DNA of 64,000 bases, taken from the NCBI GenBank assembly GCA_016713005.1, contig JADJPY010000011.1, forward strand, positions 372,001 to 436,000, read 5' to 3'. This document shows, in pieces, positions 50,236 through 58,368 of this stretch (within the stretch, counting starts at the first letter, position 1; every line of letters starts with the position of its first letter). A model generated the notes under the pieces. It was not told the DNA's origin, made no database searches, and saw nothing but the letters and a program-made list of their open reading frames with translations. Both the position numbers and the translations under genes were made by a program. Source of the stretch: Ramlibacter sp. (lineage in GTDB: Bacteria; Pseudomonadota; Gammaproteobacteria; Burkholderiales; Burkholderiaceae_C).

Positions 50236-50780
50236 AAGGCTCCGCGCGTCTGAACACGCTTGTGGCCGGCCCGGCCGCCGGCTTTGACCTGCCGTTTGAC
50301 ATGCTGCAGGCCTGCCATGAACGGGTGACGCGCACGCTCGACCTGTTGCAGCGTCTGCGCGCCCACGTCGATGAACAGGACGCTGGCGAACCTGCCCGGC
50401 AGGCGGCGCGCGATGTGATGCGCTACTTTGATCTCGCGGCACCAGCGCACCACGAGGACGAGGAACGTCACGTGTTCCCGCCGGTGCTGGCGAACGGCGA
50501 TGCCCGCCAGCGATCCGTCGTACAGCGGTTGCAGGCCGATCACCTGGCCATGGTGGCGGACTGGGCGCAGGCGCGCGGTGTGCTGACACAGCTGGCTGAA
50601 GGCGGGATCGCCACGTTTAACGGCGCGCAACGGTCTGTGCTGGACCAGTTTGCCCAACGTTACCCGGCGCACATCGCGCTTGAGGAAGAGCTTGTCTATC
50701 CGGCAGCTCGCCGCTGGCTGGGCCCGGCAGACCAGACGGCCATGGGCGCCGACATGGCGCGCCGTCGAGGCGCCGCCTGA
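50232..50780 (+). CDS. Hemerythrin HHE-domain protein
   Basis: 182 aa from GTG 50232 (GTGA overlap with the nitroreductase stop). Four-helix hemerythrin-like domain with di-iron ligand candidates His in ACHERV, HHEDEERHVFP, ADHLAM, and HIALEEELVYP. Such proteins bind oxygen or sense/scavenge NO and repair Fe-S clusters (family knowledge), fitting the last position of a nitrate-respiration operon. Ends 5 nt before a convergent gene. Confidence 0.85.
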   Translation: MKGSARLNTLVAGPAAGFDLPFDMLQACHERVTRTLDLLQRLRAHVDEQDAGEPARQAARDVMRYFDLAAPAHHEDEERHVFPPVLANGDARQRSVVQRLQADHLAMVADWAQARGVLTQLAEGGIATFNGAQRSVLDQFAQRYPAHIALEEELVYPAARRWLGPADQTAMGADMARRRGAA

Positions 50781-50784
50781 ACGG

Positions 50785-51618
50785 TCAGCCAGGTGTGCGA
50801 GCCCGGGTGGGCGGCAGCCGTTCACGCAAGCCAGCGCAGTAATCCACGGCGGGTCGTGCCGGTGTCGACAGGATGGCATCGGCGTGCGCCGGTGGACCCG
50901 AGTCGCCTGCTCGCAGCAGCAGGACCCGCGCCTCAAGCCCGGGCCGCAGGTGCTGGGGCACGCCCAGGTCGCGCAGCACATGCATGCCGCCAGCCACGAG
51001 CAGCACTGTTTTGCCCGGGAGGGCCACCTGCTCGACCGTGCGCGCCATGGCGATGTCGCGCGCGATCTGGATGCGTGCCATCGGGGCAATCTGGCTGGCC
51101 GGGAGCAGGCCGCAGTGCCCTTGTTCAATATTTTCACGGTGTTTTTGGACCGCAGCCCCCGCCAGTGCTTGATCGAGTGCTATTGTTTTCATAGCATCGG
51201 CCATCTGTTCCCGTGGGAGGTTGGCCCCGAAAACCGGCACGCCGGCACGCACGGCTGCCATCACGACGGGTCCATAGGCCGTCCAGGGCCAGGCCGCATC
51301 GTTCCAGTGCAGCCTCTCGCGCACCAGGGCTTCGCTGTCGCCAGTGCCCAGTCCGCGCGTGGAAGTGCCTTGCGCCGCCATCTCCAGTGCCAGGGCTGCC
51401 AGCTGACCGCGCGCTGCCAGCGCCAGGACGGCCTCGCGCTGCAGACGTTGGTGGTCGGGGGCGTCGTGCTGCTCCCCCAGCAGCACAACGTCAGCGGGCA
51501 GCAGGCGCTGGAGTTGAAGGGTCAGGCGCTGCGCATCACCAGCGCCCGGACTGGCGCAGGCGGTCACCAGCAGGGCCAGACTGGCTATCAAAGGTGTGCA
51601 GGCACGTCGGCAGTTCAT
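50785..51618 (-). CDS. ChaN-like lipoprotein (haem-binding uptake family)
   Basis: 277 aa. Lipobox ending LLVTAC (Cys21). ChaN/Tiki-type fold: VVLLGEQHDAPDHQRLQREAV at about 44-64 with the family GE-x-H motif, WPWTAYGPVVMAA, and LLVAGGMHVLRDLG. Relatives bind haem at the outer membrane or are proteases of the EreA/ChaN superfamily. Residues about 142-160 (MKTIALDQALAGAAVQK) are encoded by a dispersed repeat. Divergent from the AbrB permease gene, 22 bp apart. Confidence 0.85.
   Translation of the reverse strand: MNCRRACTPLIASLALLVTACASPGAGDAQRLTLQLQRLLPADVVLLGEQHDAPDHQRLQREAVLALAARGQLAALALEMAAQGTSTRGLGTGDSEALVRERLHWNDAAWPWTAYGPVVMAAVRAGVPVFGANLPREQMADAMKTIALDQALAGAAVQKHRENIEQGHCGLLPASQIAPMARIQIARDIAMARTVEQVALPGKTVLLVAGGMHVLRDLGVPQHLRPGLEARVLLLRAGDSGPPAHADAILSTPARPAVDYCAGLRERLPPTRARTPG
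51141..51195 (-). repeat. Dispersed repeat, copy G (inside ChaN-like gene)
   Basis: On the minus strand GCTATGAAAACAATAGC (51195-51179), spacer, then CTGGCGGGGGCTGCGGTCCAAAAA. In frame with the host gene. The 17-nt terminal palindrome is exact at GCTAT/ATAGC. Confidence 0.7.
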
Positions 51619-51640
51619 GCCGCGATACTAGGGCCTGTTC

Positions 51641-52699
51641 ATGCGCATCGCCCATTTCCTCCGAGTTGCCCTCACCCTTTTGCTGGCCCTGGCTGGCGCG
51701 GTCGTGTGCCTGTGGTTGCGCACACCCATTCCCTGGATGATCGGGCCGCTGTTGGCCACGGCGGGCGTGTCGGTTCTGGGTGCGCCCACGGCCAGCTGGG
51801 ACCCGCTGCGCAACGCTGGCCACTGGTCCATCGGAGCCGCACTGGGGTTGTACTTCACACCGCAGGTGACGGCCCTCGTGGGCAGCCTGTGGTGGGCGAT
51901 TGTCCTGGGTGTGTTGTGGGCACTCTCGCTGGGCCTGGCGTTCTCCGCTTTTCTCATGCGCATGAACAGGGCAGCGCTGCCGGGCCTGAGGCGGTCGACC
52001 ACCTACTTTGCCGGTGCGATCGGCGGCGCCTCCGAGATGACGCTGCTGGCCGAGCGCGAGGGCGCCCGCACCGATCTGGTTGCCGCGGCCCATACCCTGC
52101 GGCTGCTCATCGTCACCCTGGCCATTCCGTTCGCCTTCAGCTTCAGCGGCCTGCAGGGCATCGATCTGTTGCCCCCGGGGCCGCGCGCCGTGGCATGGCC
52201 GGGGCTGGTGTGGCTGGCTGGGCTGACGGCATTGGGGATCGGGGTGTTGCACCGCCTGGACCGCGCCAACCCCTGGTTCATGGGCGCCCTGTCGGTGAGC
52301 ATGGTGCTGACCATGCTGGATGTATCGCTGTCGGCCATTCCGCAGTGGCTCACCAATGCGGCCCAGTTGGTGATCGGTGTCAGTCTGGGTGTGCGGTTCC
52401 GCCCGGAGTTCCTGCGCACGGCACCGCGGTGGCTGGCCTGCGTCGCCCTGGGCACCGCAGTGATGATCGTCCTGTGCGCCGGTTTTGGCGCGATGCTGGC
52501 ATGGGGCACCGGTTTGCATCCCGCCACCATGATCCTGGGGACCGCGCCCGGCGGCATCGCCGAAATGGCCATCACCGCCAAGGTGTTGCAGCTAGGGGTT
52601 CCCGTGGTGACGGCGTTCCAGGTGTGCCGGCTTGTGGCGGTGCTGGTGCTGGCGGAGCCCGTCTACCATTGGCTGGTGCGCCCTAGCGCCCACGGATGA
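51641..52699 (+). CDS. AbrB-family membrane protein (ammonia monooxygenase-like regulator/permease)
   Basis: 352 aa, about 10 membrane segments in two repeats. Landmarks: RTPIPWMIGPLLATA (first repeat) and LDRANPWFMGALSVSMVL, LGTAPGGIAEMAITAKVLQLG (second), the signature of Pfam AbrB proteins. Despite the family name it is a putative transporter with unknown substrate. No neighbouring functional partner; divergent from the ChaN-like gene. Confidence 0.85.
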   Translation: MRIAHFLRVALTLLLALAGAVVCLWLRTPIPWMIGPLLATAGVSVLGAPTASWDPLRNAGHWSIGAALGLYFTPQVTALVGSLWWAIVLGVLWALSLGLAFSAFLMRMNRAALPGLRRSTTYFAGAIGGASEMTLLAEREGARTDLVAAAHTLRLLIVTLAIPFAFSFSGLQGIDLLPPGPRAVAWPGLVWLAGLTALGIGVLHRLDRANPWFMGALSVSMVLTMLDVSLSAIPQWLTNAAQLVIGVSLGVRFRPEFLRTAPRWLACVALGTAVMIVLCAGFGAMLAWGTGLHPATMILGTAPGGIAEMAITAKVLQLGVPVVTAFQVCRLVAVLVLAEPVYHWLVRPSAHG

Positions 52700-52719
52700 C
52701 CGGCGCCAGGCGCCGTGGC

Positions 52720-53862
52720 TCAATGCCGGAAGCGGCCTTCGCGGGTGACGATGGCCAGATCCACCAGCTTCAGTCCGGTGTGCTCCGACGGGCTGTAGGT
52801 CACACGCAGGTCACTCAGGTCCAGCGGGTTGCCGTTCAGAAGTCCAGCCACAAAGCTTTCGCGCGTCGGGTTGGCGCCTGCGCGCTGCAGGGCGAGGACC
52901 AAGGCCTTGGCGGTCAGGTAGCCCTCGAGGCTGCCGTACGAAAACTCTTCTCCCGGCCGCTGCCGGGCGAACGCCTCCTGGTACTCGCGTGTGATGGCCG
53001 TCTTGCGGTCCCAGGGGCTGGGCACCACCTGTGAAAACACCATGCCATGCGCCAGATCCCCCAGATGCCGCGCCATTTGCGCCGAGCCGGAGTTCACGGC
53101 ATGAAACGCACCGCGAACGCCTTTTGCCCGCGCTGCCCGGATCAGCTTTTCGTAGACACCGATCCCGCCGTGGTTGAACACCGCCTGCACATTGCCATTG
53201 GCAATCTGATCCGCCATCTGCCCGATCTGGGCATCGGTGATGTCTGACTTGAAGGGCAGGTCCAGCGCCAGCGTCAGGCCAAGCTGCGCGCACAGCAGCT
53301 TCACGTTCTCCAGGTGCTGTTGACCGGTCTCGGAGTCCGATCGGACAAAGGCGACGCGGGTGCCGCCGGTTTTTCGGGTGTAGTCCAGCAGCGCACGGAA
53401 CTCCTCGCGGTGCTCCGCGCGGACCGGAAACACCAGGGCCTGGTGCGGGCGGCGCAAGGTGGGTGACCCGGCCATGGGGCCAAACAGCGGAACCTTGAGG
53501 TCTACGGCGGCCTTCATCACGGCGGTGGAGGGCCCGCCTTCGATCGGGCCGAACAGGATGAACACCTTGTCCTGTTCGACCAGCTTGCGCGCATTGGCTT
53601 CGGCATCCGCTGCCTTGTTGTTGTCGTCCAGCACCTTCAGGACGATCTGGCGACCCAGGACGCCGCCGCGGGCGTTGATGCCCTGCAGGTAGGTCTGCAC
53701 GCCCGCCTGCACGGCCATGCCGTAGTCGTTTTTGCCGCCCAGCAGCGTGATGCTTTGTCCGATCAGGATCTGGCCTGGCGATACGCCGTCGCTGGTGGCG
53801 CGGGCGAGCAAGGGGAACAGCAGAGTCAGGGCGGCCAACAGGCCGGGAATCAGGTGCTTCAC
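52720..53862 (-). CDS. Periplasmic binding protein of a branched-chain amino-acid-type ABC system (LivJ-like)
   Basis: 380 aa. A signal peptide ending LLARA is followed by SPGQILIGQSITLLGGKNDYGMAVQAGVQTYLQGINARGGVLGRQI, the type I PBP (Peripla_BP_6) start. Later FILFGPIEGGPSTAVMKAA and AFHAVNSGSAQMARHLGDL. Ligand unknown. No permease or ATPase genes are adjacent, so it is an orphan binding protein, as is common in Comamonadaceae. Start is GTG 53862 with GGAG upstream. Confidence 0.85.
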   Translation of the reverse strand: MKHLIPGLLAALTLLFPLLARATSDGVSPGQILIGQSITLLGGKNDYGMAVQAGVQTYLQGINARGGVLGRQIVLKVLDDNNKAADAEANARKLVEQDKVFILFGPIEGGPSTAVMKAAVDLKVPLFGPMAGSPTLRRPHQALVFPVRAEHREEFRALLDYTRKTGGTRVAFVRSDSETGQQHLENVKLLCAQLGLTLALDLPFKSDITDAQIGQMADQIANGNVQAVFNHGGIGVYEKLIRAARAKGVRGAFHAVNSGSAQMARHLGDLAHGMVFSQVVPSPWDRKTAITREYQEAFARQRPGEEFSYGSLEGYLTAKALVLALQRAGANPTRESFVAGLLNGNPLDLSDLRVTYSPSEHTGLKLVDLAIVTREGRFRH

Positions 53863-53946
53863 AACAGGGCTCCAAGGACACCCTGTATTGGACGGCGTCT
53901 TCCTGAATCCTGGCTGATCTGCATCAAGCCGGTGCAGCCGGCCCTT

Positions 53947-54228
53947 TCAGTGCAGGACGACCGGGTTCTGCGCCAGTTCGGCGTAGCCTTCGAGCGTGTC
54001 TTCCACTTCTTCCTGAGTGGGGGTGTTTTGTTGCCAGGCGGTGATCTGCTGCTGGAACAGCTCTGCCCATGAACCGTCGAGGTACACCTCCTTGCCGGAG
54101 CGTTTGTCCACGATCTCGAACCCGTTGCGGGCCAGCCGCGGCAGATTGGCTCCTGGCGCACCGGGCGCGGGCAGATCGGCCTCCAGGTGGACCACCACGA
54201 AGGACTCGGAGTCGTAGAGCATTTGCAT
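53947..54228 (-). CDS. DUF3567 domain protein
   Basis: 93 aa from ATG 54228 (MQMLYDSESFVVVHL), the usual start of this betaproteobacterial family; in-frame ATGs at 54237, 54249 and 54255 would add a few residues. Contains RNGFEIVDKRSGKEVYLDGSWAELFQQQI and a helical C-terminus with TPTQEEVEDTLEGYAELAQ. Small cytosolic protein of unknown function. It stands alone between the binding-protein gene and the DUF3108 gene. Confidence 0.8.
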   Translation of the reverse strand: MQMLYDSESFVVVHLEADLPAPGAPGANLPRLARNGFEIVDKRSGKEVYLDGSWAELFQQQITAWQQNTPTQEEVEDTLEGYAELAQNPVVLH

Positions 54229-54335
54229 GGAGGGCATGTCCTCAAACATAGGCATTGCACATAGCAACGTTCGAGCCAGTTTCAAGGCTGACGGCCCGCA
54301 AGGCCAGTCCGGTCGCTCGCCGGCCGCCCCGCCAC

Positions 54336-55406
54336 TCAGAGTTTGTCGCTTGCGCGCAACTGCTGGTCCACAAAATCGCCGTTCGCCTGGGCCAGGCGGA
54401 TGCGCACCGGCATCCAGCCGATCTCTGCGGCGAACCACAGCTCGATCTTCTGGTCAAAGTCGCGGATCGGCAGGCGGGTCAGCTTGAGTGTGTGCAGGGT
54501 GCCCAGGGGAAGCACCAGCGATTCCTCGTTTTCGACCTGGAACTCCCACGCAACGGCATCGCGCGCCGTCGCCGTCTGGATCGATATCCGCTGGCCCGGT
54601 GCGTGCAGGGCGGGGTTGCCCTGCAGCAGGGAGGCCAGTTGCAGAAACACGCTCAGCTGGTCCTGTGCACCTGGCTCCAGTGGGGCTGACGGGGTATTGG
54701 CGCTGAAAGTAATCCGCCCGATGTCGCGGCGGAAATGCGTGGCCCGCTCGCTGCGCGAACGGTCCGAGAACCGCACCGGCTCCAGCCCGGCGGACGTGAG
54801 TTTGCCCACGCTGGTCTGCCGGCGCGAACCCAGGAACAGTGCGCTGACTTCCAGTTGCGCCTCATAGTCCGTGCCATCTTGCCTCCAGGCCAGTTCGGCC
54901 TTCGCCGAATAGCTCAGTCCGCGCGTCTGCGCCAGCACGTCGTAGCGGAGCATGACCGAACCCGGAATGCCCAGCTGGGGCTCCTGCTGCCGGTTGCCCC
55001 GTGTTTGTGCCGACTCGGCGGCGGGCGATTCCGCCACAACAGGCTCGGGGACGGGCTCGACCGCGGTCGCCAAGGGCTCGGCCCGCGAAGGGGGCGTGGC
55101 GGGAGGTGGTTCCGCCGGCGCGGCGGCCGCAGGCGGCGCAAGGGGTGCGGGCCGCGCCGGTTGCCGGGGTTTGGCTGGCGGCAGCCGGGGGGCGGCCGCC
55201 ACGGGCCCGGGCTCGATCCGGCGGGTCTGGAAGGCGGGTGGCGCAGCCCCGCTTTGAAGAGAAAAAACGTCACTGACCCCCATCAATACTGCGATGTGCG
55301 CTATCAAAACAATAGCAATCAGCAGTGCCAGTGCGCCCGGGGGAATGACCCATCCCCGTCGCGGACCTGCGCCCACGAGCGCCTCAGCCGGTGTAGCCCA
55401 GGTCAT
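54336..55406 (-). CDS. DUF3108 domain protein with N-terminal membrane anchor
   Basis: 356 aa from ATG 55406, or 346 aa from GTG 55376. One membrane segment (about 24-43), a long Pro/Ala-rich linker (about 60-130) and a C-terminal DUF3108 beta-barrel-like domain from GIPGSVMLRYDVLAQTRGLSY to the end. Architecture suggests an inner-membrane-anchored periplasmic protein with a TonB-like stalk. The ATG start would overlap the IclR stop by 23 nt. A dispersed repeat encodes half of the membrane segment. Function unknown. Confidence 0.75.
   Translation of the reverse strand: MTWATPAEALVGAGPRRGWVIPPGALALLIAIVLIAHIAVLMGVSDVFSLQSGAAPPAFQTRRIEPGPVAAAPRLPPAKPRQPARPAPLAPPAAAAPAEPPPATPPSRAEPLATAVEPVPEPVVAESPAAESAQTRGNRQQEPQLGIPGSVMLRYDVLAQTRGLSYSAKAELAWRQDGTDYEAQLEVSALFLGSRRQTSVGKLTSAGLEPVRFSDRSRSERATHFRRDIGRITFSANTPSAPLEPGAQDQLSVFLQLASLLQGNPALHAPGQRISIQTATARDAVAWEFQVENEESLVLPLGTLHTLKLTRLPIRDFDQKIELWFAAEIGWMPVRIRLAQANGDFVDQQLRASDKL
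55270..55316 (-). repeat. Dispersed repeat, copy H (inside DUF3108 gene)
   Basis: GCTATCAAAACAATAGC at 55300-55316 with a weaker match on its left (CTGACCCCCATCAATACTG). In frame, encoding about residues 31-46 of the host protein, i.e. the C-terminal half of its only membrane helix (AIVLIAHIAVLMG). Confidence 0.55.
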
Positions 55407-56178
55407 TGGAGAGCTGGGCCGCCGCGGCGCGCAGCGAGCGGTCCACTGCGCCGTCCCAGTCCGCGTCAAACGTGGCGGCCGAGCCGAGCGCCACCATGCC
55501 CAGCACCATGTGCCCGTCGGCGTCGAACACCGGGGCGCAGAACCCGACGATGCCCGGCAGCAAGGTGTCCACCACCCGTGCGGCGCCGCGGGTGCGGACT
55601 TCGTCGAGCATGGCCTTGACCTGCGCAGCGGTGGAGGGCACGTCGGTGCGGCCCAGCCTGCGGGCACGCTCCATCTCTTCGCGGATCATGCCGGCCATGC
55701 GGTCGACCTTGCCTTCGCGCTGCACGAAGGCCGCAAAGCAGCGCCCCGTGGCCGAGCTCAGCAGGGGCATCACGTCCCCCAGCCGCAGGTTGACCGTCAC
55801 CGCCTGTGGCGATTCGTCCCAGTGAACGATGGTGGGTCCGTGGTTGCCCCAGACCGCCAGCGCCAGTGTGTGGCCCAGTTGCGCATTGAGTGCCGCGACG
55901 CGCTCGCGCGCCATTCGTACGGCGTCCATGCGCGACAGCGAGGCCAGTCCCAGCTTGAGTGCGCCAGGTCCCAGGTCGTAGCGGGTCGTGGCGCTGTCCT
56001 GGGCCACCAGCCCCAGCCGCTGGAAGCTCACCAGGTAGCGGTGCGCCTTGGCCGCGCTCATGCCGGCCAGCGCGGCCAGGTCGCGCAACATCAGCGGGCC
56101 GCTGGCATGCGCCAACGCATCCAGCAGGGCAAAACCCACCTCGACCGACTGGATGCCTGCACGCGCCTTGGAAGCCAT
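55384..56178 (-). CDS. IclR-family transcriptional regulator
   Basis: 264 aa from ATG 56178. N-terminal winged HTH (ALLDALAHASGPLMLRDLAA, LAGMSAAKAHRYLVSFQRLGL) and the IclR effector domain (GHTLALAVWGNHGPTIVHWDES, LLSSATGRCFAAFV, GIVGFCAPVFDADGHMVLGMVALG). Divergent from a fumarylacetoacetase-family gene, which it probably controls in response to an aromatic-catabolite ligand (inference). The intergenic region has TTCGTT direct repeats. Confidence 0.88.
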   Translation of the reverse strand: MASKARAGIQSVEVGFALLDALAHASGPLMLRDLAALAGMSAAKAHRYLVSFQRLGLVAQDSATTRYDLGPGALKLGLASLSRMDAVRMARERVAALNAQLGHTLALAVWGNHGPTIVHWDESPQAVTVNLRLGDVMPLLSSATGRCFAAFVQREGKVDRMAGMIREEMERARRLGRTDVPSTAAQVKAMLDEVRTRGAARVVDTLLPGIVGFCAPVFDADGHMVLGMVALGSAATFDADWDGAVDRSLRAAAAQLSNDLGYTG

Positions 56179-56183
56179 GTACA

Positions 56184-56206
56184 ATTTCGTTTAGTTAAAT
56201 TCGTTC
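56184..56206. promoter_or_regulatory. Candidate IclR operator with TTCGTT direct repeats
   Basis: ATTTCGTTTAGTTAAATTCG then TTC: two TTCGTT units 15 bp apart in an A/T-rich island between the divergent IclR and fumarylacetoacetase-family starts. Spacing puts them on a similar face of the helix, suitable for a dimeric regulator. Confidence 0.4.
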
Positions 56207-56263
56207 AACAATGCGTAACTTGTTGGCACTGTAGCGCAAGCCCCGACCGGAGACAATCACCCC

Positions 56264-57271
56264 ATGAAACTCGCTACCTACAAGGATGGCTCGCGCGACG
56301 GGCAACTCGTTGTCGTGTCCCGCGACCTGAGCACCGCGCATTATGCGACCGGCATCGCGGGCAAGCTGCAGCAGGCGCTGGACGACTGGAACTTCATCTC
56401 CCCGCAACTGCAGGACCTGTACGAGACCCTCAACAGCGGCAAGGCCCGGCACGCCTTCCCGTTTGACCCGCGGATGTGCATGGCGCCCCTGCCACGCGCC
56501 TACCAGTGGGCCGACGGCTCGGCCTACATCAACCATGTGGAGCTGGTTCGGCTGGCGCGCAACAGCGAGGTGCCGGCCAACTACTACACCGAACCGCTGA
56601 TGTACCAGGGCGGCAGCGACGACTTTCTGGGGCCCTGCGACGACGCGCCTTGCCCCAGCGAGGCGTTCGGGATTGACTTCGAGGCCGAAGTCTCGGTCGT
56701 CACCGGCGACGTGCCCATGGGCAGCACGCCCGAGCAGGCGCTGGACGGCATCCGGCTGGTGATGCTGGCCAACGACTGGAGCCTGCGCCAGCTCATTCCC
56801 GCCGAGCTGGCCAAGGGCTTCGGCTTCTTCCAGAGCAAGCCGGCCACCGCCTTCAGCCCGGTGGCGGTCACGCTGGACGAACTGGGCGACGCCTGGCAGG
56901 GTGGCAAGCTGCACCTGACCATCCAGAGCCAGTGGAACGGGCGCACCGTGGGCCTTTGCGACGCTGGCCAGGAGATGACGTTCCATTTCGGCCAGCTGAT
57001 CGCCCACATCTGCAAGACGCGCAATGTGCGCGCCGGCTCCATTGTGGGCAGTGGCACGGTGAGCAACCGCGCCATCGAGAAGGACGGCAAGAAGGAGTGG
57101 GTCAAGGGCTACAGCTGCATCGCCGAGAAGCGCGCCATCGAGACCATCCTGGACGGCAAGCCCGCCACCGACTACATGAAGTTCGGTGACACCATCCGCA
57201 TCGAGATGAAGGGCAAGGACGGCCAGAGCGTGTTTGGCGCCATCGACCAGAAGGCTGTGCCCAAGGCCTGA
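56264..57271 (+). CDS. Fumarylacetoacetate hydrolase-family protein
   Basis: 335 aa. FAH-fold C-C hydrolase. Metal/substrate residues fit PSEAFGIDFEAEVSVVTGDVP (D-x-E-x-E) and later MLANDWSLRQLIP, FFQSKPATAFSPVAVTLDEL and GSIVGSGTVSN. Members hydrolyse fumarylacetoacetate or related diketo acids in aromatic degradation. Ribosome site CCGGAGA before the ATG. Followed by a 20-bp palindrome at 57279. Confidence 0.9.
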   Translation: MKLATYKDGSRDGQLVVVSRDLSTAHYATGIAGKLQQALDDWNFISPQLQDLYETLNSGKARHAFPFDPRMCMAPLPRAYQWADGSAYINHVELVRLARNSEVPANYYTEPLMYQGGSDDFLGPCDDAPCPSEAFGIDFEAEVSVVTGDVPMGSTPEQALDGIRLVMLANDWSLRQLIPAELAKGFGFFQSKPATAFSPVAVTLDELGDAWQGGKLHLTIQSQWNGRTVGLCDAGQEMTFHFGQLIAHICKTRNVRAGSIVGSGTVSNRAIEKDGKKEWVKGYSCIAEKRAIETILDGKPATDYMKFGDTIRIEMKGKDGQSVFGAIDQKAVPKA

Positions 57272-57278
57272 GCCCGCC

Positions 57279-57298
57279 GCACCGGCGGCCGCCGGTGC
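57279..57298. repeat. 20-bp perfect palindrome, probable bidirectional 3'-end hairpin
   Basis: GCACCGGCGG / CCGCCGGTGC, 7 nt after the stop of the fumarylacetoacetase-family gene and 25 nt before the end of the convergent marC. No T-run on either side, so a Rho-independent terminator is only weakly supported. Confidence 0.5.
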
Positions 57299-57322
57299 GA
57301 TCCGTTGTGGGAGGGGCTGGCT

Positions 57323-57925
57323 TCAGCGCGCCAGTTGCGGGGCCAGCACTTTCAGGCCGCGGATCAGCATCTCGACGGCGATGGCCACCAGGATCAGGCC
57401 CATCAGGCGCTCGAACGCCACCACCAGCCGGTCGCCCAGCACACGCTGGATGCGCTCGGCCAGCACCAGCACCACCGCGCAGACCAGCATGGTCACACTC
57501 AGGGCGGCCACCCACTCCATGCGACGCTGGGGCGCCTGGCTGACCAGCAGCATCACCGTGGCCATGGCGGACGGACCCGCCAGTGCGGGAATGGCCAGCG
57601 GCACGATCAGCGGTTCGGTCAAGGGCATGGGCTGCGGCGCCGCCGGGGGAGGAAAGATCATTCGCAGGGCAATCAGCATCAGCACCACGCCGCCGGCGAT
57701 CTGCAGCGAAAGGTCCGACAGCCCCATGAGCCGAAGGAAGGCGTCTCCACCGAACATGAAAGCGAGCAGCAACAGGAAGGCAATCAGCACTTCACGCAGG
57801 ATCACGCGGCTGCGACGCTCGGGCGCCACCCCTCGCAGGGCGTTGGCAAAGATGGGGATGTTGCCGAAAGGGTCGGTGATCAGCAGCAGCAGGATGGTTG
57901 CCGAGGCGAAGGTGTAGCTGTTCAT
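57323..57925 (-). CDS. MarC family (UPF0056) membrane protein
   Basis: 200 aa from ATG 57925, six membrane segments. Signature TILLLLITDPFGNIPIFANAL and PLAIPALAGPSAMATVMLL, each repeat carrying the family DP-x-G/PA-x-P pattern. Putative transporter of unknown substrate; once linked to antibiotic resistance by name only. The ATG overlaps the stop of the VOC gene by 4 nt, so the two are co-translated. Confidence 0.88.
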   Translation of the reverse strand: MNSYTFASATILLLLITDPFGNIPIFANALRGVAPERRSRVILREVLIAFLLLLAFMFGGDAFLRLMGLSDLSLQIAGGVVLMLIALRMIFPPPAAPQPMPLTEPLIVPLAIPALAGPSAMATVMLLVSQAPQRRMEWVAALSVTMLVCAVVLVLAERIQRVLGDRLVVAFERLMGLILVAIAVEMLIRGLKVLAPQLAR

Positions 57926-58335
57926 GCCGAGTACACCGTATCCAGCGACGCAAATCCCTTGACCTCGACGGGGTTGCCGAACGGGTCGCAAAAGAACATC
58001 GTCCACTGCTCGCCGGGCTGCCCGGCAAAGCGCTTCTGGGGCGGCAGGACGAACCCTGTGTCTGCCGCCTGCAGGCGCTGCGCCATGGCCTGCCAGTCGG
58101 GCAGTTCCAGGATCAGGCCGAAATGCGGCATCGGCACCAGATGCTCGCCCACGTGGCCGGTGCGTTCCGTGCGAAACGGCTCACCGAGGTGCAGCGAGAT
58201 CTGGTGGCCGAAAAAATCGAAGTCCACCCAGGTGTCGGTGCTGCGACCTTCCGTGCAGCCCAGCACGCCACCGTAAAAGCGGCGGGCCTCATTCAGGTCG
58301 GTGACGTTGAACGCGAGGTGAAACAGACTGCGCAT
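57922..58335 (-). CDS. VOC-family (glyoxalase/dioxygenase superfamily) protein
   Basis: 137 aa, one pair of beta-alpha-beta-beta-beta modules. Metal ligands likely His7 (LFHLAFNVTDLNEARRFYGG), His in HFGLILEL and Glu in DPFGNPVEVKGF. Could be a glyoxalase, dioxygenase or antibiotic-binding protein; the ends match the glyoxalase/bleomycin-resistance type. First gene of a two-gene unit with marC. Confidence 0.85.
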   Translation of the reverse strand: MRSLFHLAFNVTDLNEARRFYGGVLGCTEGRSTDTWVDFDFFGHQISLHLGEPFRTERTGHVGEHLVPMPHFGLILELPDWQAMAQRLQAADTGFVLPPQKRFAGQPGEQWTMFFCDPFGNPVEVKGFASLDTVYSA

Positions 58336-58368
58336 CCGCTCAGGATAGCAGCCCCTTTGCCCGCAGGT

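Noticed and set aside
51580..51600. Eleventh copy of the palindromic repeat (GCTATCAAAGGTGTGC)
   Set aside because: Only the left arm matches; the right arm and tail are missing, so chance similarity in a leader-coding stretch is as likely.
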